This document shows, piece by piece, positions 34,114 to 43,112 of a DNA stretch of 64,000 nucleotides (its first letter is position 1; every line of letters begins with the position of its first letter). The stretch lies in NCBI RefSeq assembly GCF_001651035.1, contig NZ_LXRG01000076.1, positions 1 through 64,000 of the forward strand, in the 5' to 3' direction. This DNA comes from Halomonas sp. ALS9. Lineage in GTDB: Bacteria; Pseudomonadota; Gammaproteobacteria; Pseudomonadales; Halomonadaceae. The notes under the pieces are model-generated. The model had not been told where the DNA came from, made no database searches, and saw only the letters and a program-made list of their open reading frames with translations. Position numbers and translations under genes: made by a program.

Positions 34114-34820
34114 AGATTCACCCAATAGATGATTCAGCGCTACACGCTGTACTTCAGGGTAAGCGGCTGATTGCCTTCGATTTAGACAGCACCCTGATCG
34201 ATTCAGTGCCGGATCTTGCCGCTGCCGTGGCGCGCACATTAAAAGAGTTAGCTCTGCCCGAGCCAGACGATACAAAAGTACGCGACTGGGTCGGCAACGG
34301 TGCGCCAGTGTTAGTCGAAAGAGCCTTGAATTGGGCGTTAAGCGCGACACCTGATCCCATGCTTCAGCAGCGCGCCTACGAGGCTTTTATGCGCCACTAT
34401 GGCGCTGCACCCAATACTCTGACGACGCTCTACCCGGGGGCTCAGCAGACGCTTAAGGCACTGCATCAACACGGTTTGATGCTGGTGTTGATCACCAATA
34501 AACCCGAGCGCTTTATTGAGCCTCTGTTAAAGCACTTCGAACTGCTGAGCTACTTTACCCTATGGATCGGCGGTGATTCACTGGCCGAAAAGAAACCCCA
34601 CCCTATACCGCTGCTGCATGCCGCTCAACACTGCCAAATACCGCCAGCTGAGTGTGTGATGGTTGGCGATTCACGGCATGATATGGCTGCCGGTAAGGCG
34701 GCGGGTTTTACTACCCTTGCGCTACCCTACGGTTATAACCATGGTGAGCCGATTGAAAACAGTCACCCCGATCTAGTGCTCAATTCGTTAACCGAATTGC
34801 TAATAACTGCTCCCAAATGA
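34110..34820 (+). CDS. gph: Phosphoglycolate phosphatase
   Basis: 236-residue HAD-family phosphatase that removes 2-phosphoglycolate. Catalytic Asp residues are in IAFDLDSTLIDSVPDL, the motif II Thr/Ser in LVLITNKPE, motif III Lys in EKKPHPIPLL and motif IV in MVGDSRHDMAAGKAAG. The start is TTG with GAGG upstream; no in-frame ATG precedes the catalytic motif. A tiny upstream reading frame ends on its start codon. Confidence 0.9.
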   Translation: MKIHPIDDSALHAVLQGKRLIAFDLDSTLIDSVPDLAAAVARTLKELALPEPDDTKVRDWVGNGAPVLVERALNWALSATPDPMLQQRAYEAFMRHYGAAPNTLTTLYPGAQQTLKALHQHGLMLVLITNKPERFIEPLLKHFELLSYFTLWIGGDSLAEKKPHPIPLLHAAQHCQIPPAECVMVGDSRHDMAAGKAAGFTTLALPYGYNHGEPIENSHPDLVLNSLTELLITAPK

Positions 34821-34848
34821 CCCAGGCGACTGATTGATCGCCAAGATC

Positions 34849-35769
34849 CTACTGAGCCGTAGCGCCTCCCAGGGCAGTGTGCATAACCTCAGCGTTATGG
34901 TGCAGCATGGCAGAGTAGTTGGCAGCGGGCCCATCTGCACCGCTCAGCGAGTCGACATACAGCGGGCCTGCCAGGGGGAGCGATGCTTCCCGTGACAGGG
35001 CGTCCATATGAATACTGGGCGTGGTGCTTTCAAAAAAAAGCGCTGGTGGGCGTGGGCGATTATTAGCAAGGTATTCGCTCATTTTGGCCATGGCCTGGGC
35101 ACTGCCTTGGGTCTCATGGTTAACTCCCCATACGCCTTGCGCTTCAAATGCGTAAGCGCGGGCGAAATAGCCAAAACCTGCTTCGCTGGTCACTAATGTA
35201 CGGTTAGTTTGTGGAATGCCTTCGAGTCGCTCTTTCACCGCTAGGTTTAGAGTGTTCAGCGCCTTGCGTGCCTCTTCAGCGCGGGTATAAAACGCCTCAG
35301 CCTGATCCGGGAGATGCTCCGCTAGGGTCTCGGCAATGACATCGATGTAGGCCGCAGCTCCCTCTGGATCCATCCACATGTGTGGGTCTAATTCACCTTT
35401 GTACTGGCCGGTCGAGATCATTAGCGGTGCATAGTCGGCCTTTTTAGCCACTTCCACTAGAGTAAGCTGGTCGTGAGACATCGCCTCAACGTGGCGTATC
35501 CATGGCTCCAGCCCCAGCCCGTTGTAAAACACGATATGGGTCTCTTCTAAGGCCAGCACATTGGGCGGGGTTAACTCCCAGCGGTGGACATCTTCTCCCC
35601 GTGGAACAATGACGTTAACGCTGACCGTATCGCCAGCCACTCGTTTGACCAACTCCTCCATGACTGAAAACGAGGCAATAACGCGAAGCGTTGAGCTGGC
35701 ATAGGCTGGCGCAGCGCTTATCAGCGCGACGAATAAGAGCGTACATACCCAGGTAACCCACTTTGACAT
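34849..35769 (-). CDS. Metal (Mn/Zn-type) ABC transporter substrate-binding protein, solitary
   Basis: 306 residues, cluster-9 family (ZnuA/MntC/PsaA type). A signal peptide ends AYA before SSTLRVIASFS. Likely metal ligands are His in GEDVHRWE, His in DPHMWMDP, Glu in TSEAGFGYFA and Asp in YVDSLSG. The His-His-Glu-Asp set is more like manganese/iron binders than ZnuA, and the His-rich loop of ZnuA is missing. No permease or ATPase gene is nearby. TAGGAG precedes the ATG. Confidence 0.82.
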   Translation of the reverse strand: MSKWVTWVCTLLFVALISAAPAYASSTLRVIASFSVMEELVKRVAGDTVSVNVIVPRGEDVHRWELTPPNVLALEETHIVFYNGLGLEPWIRHVEAMSHDQLTLVEVAKKADYAPLMISTGQYKGELDPHMWMDPEGAAAYIDVIAETLAEHLPDQAEAFYTRAEEARKALNTLNLAVKERLEGIPQTNRTLVTSEAGFGYFARAYAFEAQGVWGVNHETQGSAQAMAKMSEYLANNRPRPPALFFESTTPSIHMDALSREASLPLAGPLYVDSLSGADGPAANYSAMLHHNAEVMHTALGGATAQ

Positions 35770-35911
35770 CCCACGCTCCTAACTGGCTAAAAAAGCTATC
35801 GAAAAAGACCGCTGATAATAAAGACTGCGGTGGCCCGTTGCCAGTTTCAAAGCAACGGCAGGCCAAAAGAAGTATTGCCCAAGGGAGGATTCCCTCTAGG
35901 GGAAAGTGCCA

Positions 35912-35944
35912 CTATGCTGGATAGTATTACACTCCTGAGCATAG
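35912..35944 (+). other. Inverted repeat in the leader of the formate dehydrogenase operon
   Basis: CTATGCT (35912-35918) pairs with AGCATAG (35938-35944) around a 19-base loop, ending eight bases before the likely start codon. It could be an operator or a leader hairpin that modulates initiation. Confidence 0.35.
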
Positions 35945-35952
35945 CGTGTCTT

Positions 35953-37692
35953 ATGACTGACCGAATGGTTTCTTCTTTGCGGCGTCGGCGTGGCCATCCC
36001 CAAGGCCGCGATCTATCCCCCGTGGCGCTGGTGTCGTTAAGAGCGCTACTGGGTGACGAGCGAAAGCAGCCCAGTATGCGTCAACACGATCAGTTGCTGG
36101 AGCATTTGCACGCTATTCAGGACGCCCATGGCCATTTGTCGCTGGTTGAACTGCGGGCTTTAGCGGCCTATATGAACCTGCCTATGGCGACAGTGTACGA
36201 AACCGCCACCTTTTATGCCCACTTTGATGTGCTGCACGACGGACAAACGGCGCCCCCAGACACCACCGTGCGAGTGTGTGACTCGCTCTCTTGCCAGTTA
36301 GCCGGAGCGGCCCAGCTTAAAGCTAAATTGGAGGCAGGCTTAGATCCATACAGGGTGCGAGTGCTGCGCGCGCCCTGTATGGGGCGTTGCGATAGCGCGC
36401 CGGTGGTTGAAGTGGGCCACCACCATGTGAAGTTTGCTACCGCCGAAGGCGTTGCTGCGGTAGTGGATACGGGACATTTTCACCCCGAAGCGATTTTATG
36501 GCAGCGTCTGGAAGCATATCAGCAGGCGGGTGGCTATCAACTGCTGGCCGACTGTCATGCGGGCAACGTCAGCGTTGACGCACTAATGGCGACGTTGGAA
36601 GGAGCGGGCTTAAGAGGGCTCGGCGGCGCGGGGTTCCCCACCTTTAAAAAGTGGCACTTTGTTCGCCAAGAGCCTGGGCCGCGCTACTGCGTCATCAATG
36701 CTGATGAAGGAGAGCCCGGTACCTTTAAAGATCGTTACCACCTCGAAAAATCACCTCATCAGTTTTTAGAAGGTGCACTGATCAGCGCCTGGGCGGTAGA
36801 AGCCAAGGCGCTGTATATCTATCTGCGCGACGAGTACCCTGGGCTTCACCGTGTGCTGGGTGAAGCGATTGAAGAGCTTGAGTATGCAGGGTGGGTAGAT
36901 GCTGGATTTATCGTGCTACGTCGAGGAGCAGGCGCCTACATTTGCGGTGAAGAGTCGGCGCTGATTGAGTCGCTGGAGGGCAAACCAGGCAAGCCTCGCC
37001 ATCGTCCGCCCTACGTGGCGCAACAGGGGCTGTTTGGCTGCCCGACGTTGGTCAATAACGTTGAGACGGTATACTGGATCGCGCCGATTTGGCAGAAGGG
37101 CGCCGAATGGTTTGCCGGCCAAGGCCGCAATGGTCGCTCAGGGCTACGCAGCTTTTCGGTCTCTGGTCGGGTCAAACATCCAGGGGTTTACCTTGCCCCT
37201 GCGGGCATTACCCTGCGCGAATTAGTTGACGAGTATTGTGGCGGTATGGCGGAGGGGCATCAGTTGGCGGCCTATCTACCCGGCGGTGCCTCGGGGGGGA
37301 TTTTGCCCGCCAGCAAAGCGGATATCCCGCTGGATTTTGATACGCTTCAGGCTCACGGTTGTTTTATCGGTTCTGCGGCGGTAATCGTGTTGTCTCAGCA
37401 GGATAATTTGCAAGCGGTGGCGACCAACTTGCTGGCGTTTTTTGCCGATGAATCCTGCGGCCAGTGCACACCTTGTCGAGTGGGCACTGAAAAAATGCTT
37501 ACCCTGCTAGAGCGAAACGACTGGGACGTTGGCCAGTTAACCCGGCTGGCCCAGGTGATGCAGGACGCTTCTATCTGTGGTCTGGGCCAGGCGGCGCCTA
37601 ATCCGGTGTTGGGGCTGCTAAAAGATTTTCGCACTGAGCTGAGTCAGCAACAGATTATTGTCAGTGATGCGGCAAAAGGAGATGCGCTGTGA
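35953..37692 (+). CDS. NAD-dependent formate dehydrogenase, fused gamma-beta (FdsG-FdsB) subunit
   Basis: A fusion of a NuoE-like [2Fe-2S] domain and a NuoF-like flavoprotein, about 579 residues. The N-terminal half has VCDSLSCQL and APCMGRCD for the [2Fe-2S] cluster. The C-terminal part has FMN/NADH-site glycines (RGLGGAGFPTFKKW), GEESALIESLEG and the [4Fe-4S] motif ESCGQCTPCRVGTEKM. It should pass electrons from FdsA to NAD. The start is uncertain: ATG 35953 fits the family, but in-frame ATG 35914 follows AGGGGAAAG. It overlaps fdsA by four bases. Confidence 0.88.
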   Translation: MTDRMVSSLRRRRGHPQGRDLSPVALVSLRALLGDERKQPSMRQHDQLLEHLHAIQDAHGHLSLVELRALAAYMNLPMATVYETATFYAHFDVLHDGQTAPPDTTVRVCDSLSCQLAGAAQLKAKLEAGLDPYRVRVLRAPCMGRCDSAPVVEVGHHHVKFATAEGVAAVVDTGHFHPEAILWQRLEAYQQAGGYQLLADCHAGNVSVDALMATLEGAGLRGLGGAGFPTFKKWHFVRQEPGPRYCVINADEGEPGTFKDRYHLEKSPHQFLEGALISAWAVEAKALYIYLRDEYPGLHRVLGEAIEELEYAGWVDAGFIVLRRGAGAYICGEESALIESLEGKPGKPRHRPPYVAQQGLFGCPTLVNNVETVYWIAPIWQKGAEWFAGQGRNGRSGLRSFSVSGRVKHPGVYLAPAGITLRELVDEYCGGMAEGHQLAAYLPGGASGGILPASKADIPLDFDTLQAHGCFIGSAAVIVLSQQDNLQAVATNLLAFFADESCGQCTPCRVGTEKMLTLLERNDWDVGQLTRLAQVMQDASICGLGQAAPNPVLGLLKDFRTELSQQQIIVSDAAKGDAL

Positions 37693-40490
37693 CCGCCCCG
37701 TTTACGCTCACCTTGGACGGTGCCGAAATAAGCGCCTACGCTGGCGAAACCCTGTGGCAGGTTGCCAAGCGTGCCGGGGAAACCATCCCCCACCTGTGCT
37801 TTAAAGACGCCCCTGGCTACCGCGCCGATGGCAACTGCCGCGTGTGTATGGTCGAGGTGGAGGGCGAGCGCGCCCTAACGGCCAGTTGCCTGCGTGAGGC
37901 CATGCCTAATATGGTGGTGCATAGTGCAAGCTCTGAGCGCGTTAAAGTGGCTAGGGAAGGGGTATTAGAGCTACTGATGGCGGATCAGCCCTCGCGTCAA
38001 CAAAGCCCGGATCGCTCCAGCCATTTTTGGGCGATGGCCGACCAGCTAGGCGTTGAGGAGAATGCTGTGAAAGCCTGGCTACCGCCTCGGCGTGAAGAGG
38101 CGCTGAGTCCAGATCAAACGGTGGACACCAGCCATCCTGCCATGCAGGTTAATTTAGATGCCTGCATTGAGTGTACCCTCTGTGTGCGTGCCTGCCGTGA
38201 AGTACAAAGCAATGATGTGATTGGTGTTGCTCATCGCGGTGCAGCGTCCAAAATAATCTTCGACTTTGACGACCCCATGGGGGCAAGCACCTGCGTGGGC
38301 TGCGGCGAGTGTGTGCAGGCCTGTCCGACGGGGGCGTTAATGCCGGCGACGCTGATGAACGCTGTGGGGCAGGGCGACTCAAAGGCCGTTGATCGCCAAG
38401 TTGATTCAGTTTGCCCCTACTGTGGTGTGGGCTGTCAGCTTACCTACCATATTAAAGACGAGACTATCGCCTACGTAGAAGGGCGCGACGGCCCCTCTAA
38501 TCACAACCGGTTGTGCGTGAAAGGTCGCTTTGGTTTTGATTACCCCAGTCATCCAGCGCGTTTAAAGACGCCGCTGATTCGTAAGCCCGGCGTTCCGAAA
38601 AGCTTGGATCCTAGTTTTGATCCTGCTCAGCCGCTCACGCATTTTCGTGCAGCGACTTGGGAAGAAGCGTTAAGCGCTGCGTCGGACGGCTTGGCTAAGT
38701 TAAAACACCAGTATGGCCCAAGCGCGCTAGCGGGGTTGGGCAGTGCCAAGTGCTCCAATGAAGAGGCCTGGCTATTTCAGAAACTGGTACGCACCGGCTT
38801 TGGCAACAACAACGTCGACCACTGTACGCGGCTGTGTCACGCCAGCTCCGTTGCCGCGCTGATGGAGTGTTTGGGTTCGGGGGCGGTGACCGCCTCGTTT
38901 ATGCAGGCATTGGAAGCAGACGTGGTGATTCTCACTGGCTGCAACCCCGCCGTGAATCACCCTGTGGCGGCGACGTTTTTTAAGCAGGCCGCCAAGCGCG
39001 GCACCGAAATCATTATTCTCGACCCCCGCGGCCAGGCGCTGGACGCCTACGCCACCCTGAGCGTGCGTTTTAAACCAGGGGCGGACGTAGCGCTGTTCAA
39101 CGCTATCCTTCACGTGATTATTGCTGAAGCGCTCTACGACGAGACGTATATTGCTGAGCATACCGAAGGATTCGAAGCGCTGAAGCAGAGCGTAGCGATG
39201 AGCACACCCGAATCGATGAGCGAGCTATGCGGCGTTGCGCCCAGCATGATTCGCGACATTGCCCGCCGCTACGCCAATGCAGAAAAGGCCATGATCTTCT
39301 GGGGCATGGGTATCTCCCAGCATACCCACGGCACCGACAACGCCCGCTGCTTAATCTCCTTGGCGCTGGCCTGTGGCCACACCGGGCGTCCTGGCACTGG
39401 CCTGCATCCACTGCGCGGCCAGAATAACGTACAGGGGGCGTCGGATGCGGGCCTGATACCCATGGTATTACCGGACTATCAGCCGGTAGGCGATGCTCAG
39501 CTGCGCGCCGCCTTTGAAGAACTATGGAGCACGTCGTTAGATGCCGAACCAGGCCTGACGGTGGTAGAAATCATGGATGCCATTCACGCGGGTCAGGTGC
39601 GCGGTATGTATATTTTGGGCGAAAATCCGGCGATGTCTGACCCTGATCTACACCACGCCCGGGCGGCGCTGGGCAAGTTGGAACATTTGGTGGTGCAGGA
39701 TCTGTTTGTCACCGAAACCGCTCAGTTTGCCGACGTGATTTTGCCCGCATCCGCGTGGCCGGAAAAAGAGGGCACGGTGACCAATACTAATCGCCAGGTT
39801 CAATTGGGGCGCATTGCACTGCCGCTCCCCGGCGAGGCCAAACCCGACTGGTGGATTATTCAACAGATTGCCAACCGCTTTGGTTTGGCATGGAATTATA
39901 CCCACCCCCAAGAAGTGTTTGCTGAGATGCAGCAGGGTATGGCTTCCCTAAATCACATCAGTTGGGAGCGCTTGGTGCGAGAGGGCTCGGTCACTTATCC
40001 CTGTGCATCTGAAGATGCCCCCGGCCAAGACGTGGTATTTAGCGACGCTTTTCCCCGCGCCGGAGGGCGCGCCAAATTTGCCCCCACGCGTCCCTTGCCG
40101 CCCGACGAACCAGTGGATGACGATTATCCAACAGTACTCACCACCGGGCGACAGCTGGAGCATTGGCATACGGGCTCTATGACCCGGCGCAGCATGGTAT
40201 TGGACGCCCTAGAGCCCGAGGCCGTAGCCAGTCTTTCAGCTGGGGAACTCAATCGTTTGGGCGTGGCGCCGGGAGATCCGCTGACCATCACCACTCGTCG
40301 CGGCACGATTACGCTGGCCGCACGGGTGGATCCGAAAATTCCCGATGGCATGGTGTTTGTGCCCTTCGCCTACGCGGAAGCCGCCGCCAATCTGCTCACC
40401 AACCCGGCGCTCGATCCATACGGCAAAATCCCCGAGTTCAAGTATGCCGCCTGTCGGCTAACGCGGGGTGGCGCGCGAGTCGGCACTTAA
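37689..40490 (+). CDS. fdsA: NAD-dependent formate dehydrogenase, molybdenum/tungsten catalytic subunit
   Basis: 933 residues, GTG start overlapping the previous stop (GTGA). Domains in order: [2Fe-2S] ferredoxin (Cys37, 50, 53, 67), two [4Fe-4S] motifs (CIECTLCVRAC and CVGCGECVQACP), a MopB [4Fe-4S] site (CPYCGVGC) and the bis-MGD domain. The active-site metal ligand is Cys in HCTRLCHASSV, so this is a Cys, not Sec, enzyme. It oxidises formate to carbon dioxide. The usual fdsC/fdhD and fdsD genes do not follow. Confidence 0.92.
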   Translation: MTAPFTLTLDGAEISAYAGETLWQVAKRAGETIPHLCFKDAPGYRADGNCRVCMVEVEGERALTASCLREAMPNMVVHSASSERVKVAREGVLELLMADQPSRQQSPDRSSHFWAMADQLGVEENAVKAWLPPRREEALSPDQTVDTSHPAMQVNLDACIECTLCVRACREVQSNDVIGVAHRGAASKIIFDFDDPMGASTCVGCGECVQACPTGALMPATLMNAVGQGDSKAVDRQVDSVCPYCGVGCQLTYHIKDETIAYVEGRDGPSNHNRLCVKGRFGFDYPSHPARLKTPLIRKPGVPKSLDPSFDPAQPLTHFRAATWEEALSAASDGLAKLKHQYGPSALAGLGSAKCSNEEAWLFQKLVRTGFGNNNVDHCTRLCHASSVAALMECLGSGAVTASFMQALEADVVILTGCNPAVNHPVAATFFKQAAKRGTEIIILDPRGQALDAYATLSVRFKPGADVALFNAILHVIIAEALYDETYIAEHTEGFEALKQSVAMSTPESMSELCGVAPSMIRDIARRYANAEKAMIFWGMGISQHTHGTDNARCLISLALACGHTGRPGTGLHPLRGQNNVQGASDAGLIPMVLPDYQPVGDAQLRAAFEELWSTSLDAEPGLTVVEIMDAIHAGQVRGMYILGENPAMSDPDLHHARAALGKLEHLVVQDLFVTETAQFADVILPASAWPEKEGTVTNTNRQVQLGRIALPLPGEAKPDWWIIQQIANRFGLAWNYTHPQEVFAEMQQGMASLNHISWERLVREGSVTYPCASEDAPGQDVVFSDAFPRAGGRAKFAPTRPLPPDEPVDDDYPTVLTTGRQLEHWHTGSMTRRSMVLDALEPEAVASLSAGELNRLGVAPGDPLTITTRRGTITLAARVDPKIPDGMVFVPFAYAEAAANLLTNPALDPYGKIPEFKYAACRLTRGGARVGT

Positions 40491-40512
40491 CCCCTGCAAG
40501 GGAGTGCTCGGT

Positions 40513-40530
40513 TGCGGTATCATCACCGCA
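40513..40530 (+). terminator. Weak hairpin after fdsA
   Basis: TGCGGT/ACCGCA, 6 bp with a 6-base loop, followed by TTAGTGGTTTTATC. A plausible weak terminator separating the formate dehydrogenase genes from trpGDC. Confidence 0.4.
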
Positions 40531-40579
40531 TTAGTGGTTTTATCTGTGGTCGAAATGACGCAATGGAGTAAATGGGGTA

Positions 40580-41200
40580 ATGGCGCAAGCTCAGTCGGTG
40601 CGAAAGCAGTCAGCGCGTAAAGTCCTCATGCTGGATAATTACGACAGCTTCACGTTTAACATCGTGCAGTACCTGGGTGAGCTGGGCGCGGAAGTGATCA
40701 CTCACCTCAATGACGACATCACCATTGAGCAAATTGAAGCGCTGGCGCCAACGCACTTGGTGGTATCGCCAGGGCCATGCACGCCCAACGAAGCGGGGAT
40801 CTCCATGGCCGCCATCAAACACTTTGCAGGCAGGCTGCCTATTTTAGGCGTCTGCCTGGGCCATCAGGCGATTGGCCAAGTTTATGGTGGCAAGGTCGTT
40901 CACGCTCCGCAGGTCATGCACGGAAAAACCTCGGCAGTGCTGCACGCTAATCAGGGTCTGTTTGAGGGACTGGATAATCCTGTTGAGGTTACCCGCTATC
41001 ACTCTTTGGTCGTCGATAAAGCTAGCCTGCCCGATTGTTTAGAAGTCACTGCCTGGACAGGCGATGACGACATAACCCCAGGGTTAGTCATGGGGTTTCG
41101 TCACCGCGAGCTGGATATTGAAGGGGTGCAGTTTCACCCCGAGTCGATTCTTACCCGCCAAGGCCATGAACTGTTGGCCAACTTTTTAAAACGCGGCTGA
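40580..41200 (+). CDS. trpG: Anthranilate synthase component II (glutamine amidotransferase)
   Basis: 206-residue class I glutamine amidotransferase. [20 protein letters not shown] opens the conserved part; the catalytic Cys is in [16 protein letters not shown] and the His-Glu pair in [10 protein letters not shown]. It supplies ammonia to TrpE and often also to PabB (amphibolic TrpG/PabA). A pabB gene is present at 60-61.3 kb and no trpE or separate pabA is in the window, so dual use is likely. Confidence 0.92.
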   Translation: MAQAQSVRKQSARKVLMLDNYDSFTFNIVQYLGELGAEVITHLNDDITIEQIEALAPTHLVVSPGPCTPNEAGISMAAIKHFAGRLPILGVCLGHQAIGQVYGGKVVHAPQVMHGKTSAVLHANQGLFEGLDNPVEVTRYHSLVVDKASLPDCLEVTAWTGDDDITPGLVMGFRHRELDIEGVQFHPESILTRQGHELLANFLKRG

Positions 41201-41237
41201 TGGCCGGTTTCACACGCTTTTAGGGGCCCCTCTGCTC

Positions 41238-42257
41238 ATGCAAATGCGAGATGCGATTAATGCGGTGATGCGCCGCGAAGACCTCTCTTTCGATGCCATG
41301 CACACCTTGATGCGCCAGATCATGACTGGCGATGCTACGGATGCGCAAATTGGTGGCCTGCTGGTTGGTTTAGCCATGAAAGGCGAAAGTGCGGTAGAGA
41401 TCAGCGCCGCCGCTCAGGTAATGCGAGAGCTGATGAAGCGCGTTGAGCTGGATGCAGAAAACATTGTGGACATCGTCGGCACCGGTGGCGATGGCGCCAA
41501 CCTGTTTAATGTATCCACCGCCGCCAGTTTTGTCGCCGCTGCTGCTGGCGCCCATGTGGCCAAACACGGTAACCGCAGCGTTTCGTCGTCGTCGGGTAGT
41601 GCGGATCTGTTCGATGTGGCGGGTATCTACCTGGATCTCAAGCCGGATCAAGTAGCGCGCTGTATTGAACAGGTAGGCGTCGGTTTTATGTTTGCCCCCA
41701 ATCACCACCCGGCGATGCGCTATGCCATTGGGCCCCGCCGTGAAATGGGCGTGCGCACGCTATTTAATATTTTAGGCCCGCTGACCAACCCGGCTGGCGC
41801 ACCCAACCAAGTGCTGGGCGTTTACGCCCCAGAACTGGTGCCGCTGATGGCGGAAGTGCTGAAAACTTTGGGTAGCCGCCACGTGATGGTGGTGCACTCA
41901 GAAGACGGCCTGGATGAAATATCCCTGGCCAGCCCCACCTTGGTGGCTGAACTCAAAGAGGGTGAGATTACCCAGTACACCATTACACCCGAAGAGCTGG
42001 GCATAGAGCGCCAGAGCCTGGCAACGCTGAAAGCTAATAGTGCAGAAGATAGCCTGCGCCTGGTCAAGGCAGCGCTTTCCGGTGAGGGCGCCGCTGCCGA
42101 TATGGTCGCGCTAAACGCGGGGGCTGCGCTTTATTGTTCAGGCGTTGCAGATACCTTGAAAGAGGGCGTGATGGTGGCCCAGGACGCACAAGCCTCCAAA
42201 CTGCCGCTCGAAAAACTCAAAGAGCTTTCGCACTTTACCAGCGTTTTTAAGCAGTAG
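41238..42257 (+). CDS. trpD: Anthranilate phosphoribosyltransferase
   Basis: 339 residues; second step of tryptophan synthesis. The PRPP-binding IVGTGGDGANLFNVST, KHGNRSVSSSSGSADLF and RTLFNILGPLTNPA are diagnostic. 37 bases after trpG. A palindrome AGGGGCCCCT (41222-41231) lies just before the start and includes the likely ribosome-binding site, so it may temper initiation. Confidence 0.96.
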   Translation: MQMRDAINAVMRREDLSFDAMHTLMRQIMTGDATDAQIGGLLVGLAMKGESAVEISAAAQVMRELMKRVELDAENIVDIVGTGGDGANLFNVSTAASFVAAAAGAHVAKHGNRSVSSSSGSADLFDVAGIYLDLKPDQVARCIEQVGVGFMFAPNHHPAMRYAIGPRREMGVRTLFNILGPLTNPAGAPNQVLGVYAPELVPLMAEVLKTLGSRHVMVVHSEDGLDEISLASPTLVAELKEGEITQYTITPEELGIERQSLATLKANSAEDSLRLVKAALSGEGAAADMVALNAGAALYCSGVADTLKEGVMVAQDAQASKLPLEKLKELSHFTSVFKQ

Positions 42258-42298
42258 GCTGTTAAAAAAGATAAGTATTTAAACAAGACGAGATCATC

Positions 42299-43102
42299 AT
42301 GACTCAACAGGCAACGCCGACTATTTTAACGCGCATTCTGGCTCGCAAAGAGCAGGAAGTGGCCGAGCGCCGTCAGGCCGTTTCAGAGGCAGATCTGCTC
42401 GCCCTCGGGAAGCAGCAAAGCGCACCGCGTGGCTTTATCGATGCGCTCAACACGCGCATTGCGGAGGGGGATCCGGCCATCATCGCCGAGGTGAAAAAAG
42501 CCTCGCCCTCAAAGGGAGTGATTCGTGAAGAGTTTCATCCTTCGGATATTGCCAAAAGCTATGCCCAGGGCGGCGCGGCCTGTTTGTCGGTACTCACCGA
42601 CGCGGACTTTTTTCAGGGACACGAAGACTATTTGATTGCTGCCCGTGATGTCTGCACGCTGCCGGTGATTCGCAAAGACTTTATCACCCACGGCTACCAG
42701 GTCAGTGAAGCGAGAGCGATTGGCGCGGACTGCATTTTGCTGATCGTGGCTGCACTGGACGACGCACAGCTACGCGACCTGAACCAGCAGGCTATTGCGT
42801 TGGGTATGGATGTACTGGTCGAAGTCCACGATGCGGACGAACTAGAGCGGGCCTTCGCGCTTGATCTAAAGCTAGTGGGTATCAATAACCGTAACCTGCA
42901 CACCTTTGACACCAGCCTGAATACCACCCTTGATTTGCTGCCACGTATTCCCGAAGGCGTCACGGTGATTACCGAATCCGGCATTCATACCCGCGATGAC
43001 GTTGAACTGATGCGCGACCATAACGTCAATGGCTTCCTGGTTGGCGAAGCCTTTATGCGCGAAAGCGATCCCGGCCTAGCGCTTAAGCGGCTGTTTTTCT
43101 AA
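42299..43102 (+). CDS. trpC: Indole-3-glycerol-phosphate synthase
   Basis: 267-residue monofunctional enzyme (no fused TrpF). [58 protein letters not shown] and ITESGIHT contain the catalytic Lys and Glu residues. Last gene of trpGDC; it ends 10 bases from the convergent RND gene. Confidence 0.96.
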   Translation: MTQQATPTILTRILARKEQEVAERRQAVSEADLLALGKQQSAPRGFIDALNTRIAEGDPAIIAEVKKASPSKGVIREEFHPSDIAKSYAQGGAACLSVLTDADFFQGHEDYLIAARDVCTLPVIRKDFITHGYQVSEARAIGADCILLIVAALDDAQLRDLNQQAIALGMDVLVEVHDADELERAFALDLKLVGINNRNLHTFDTSLNTTLDLLPRIPEGVTVITESGIHTRDDVELMRDHNVNGFLVGEAFMRESDPGLALKRLFF

Positions 43103-43112
43103 CCCACAGCTT

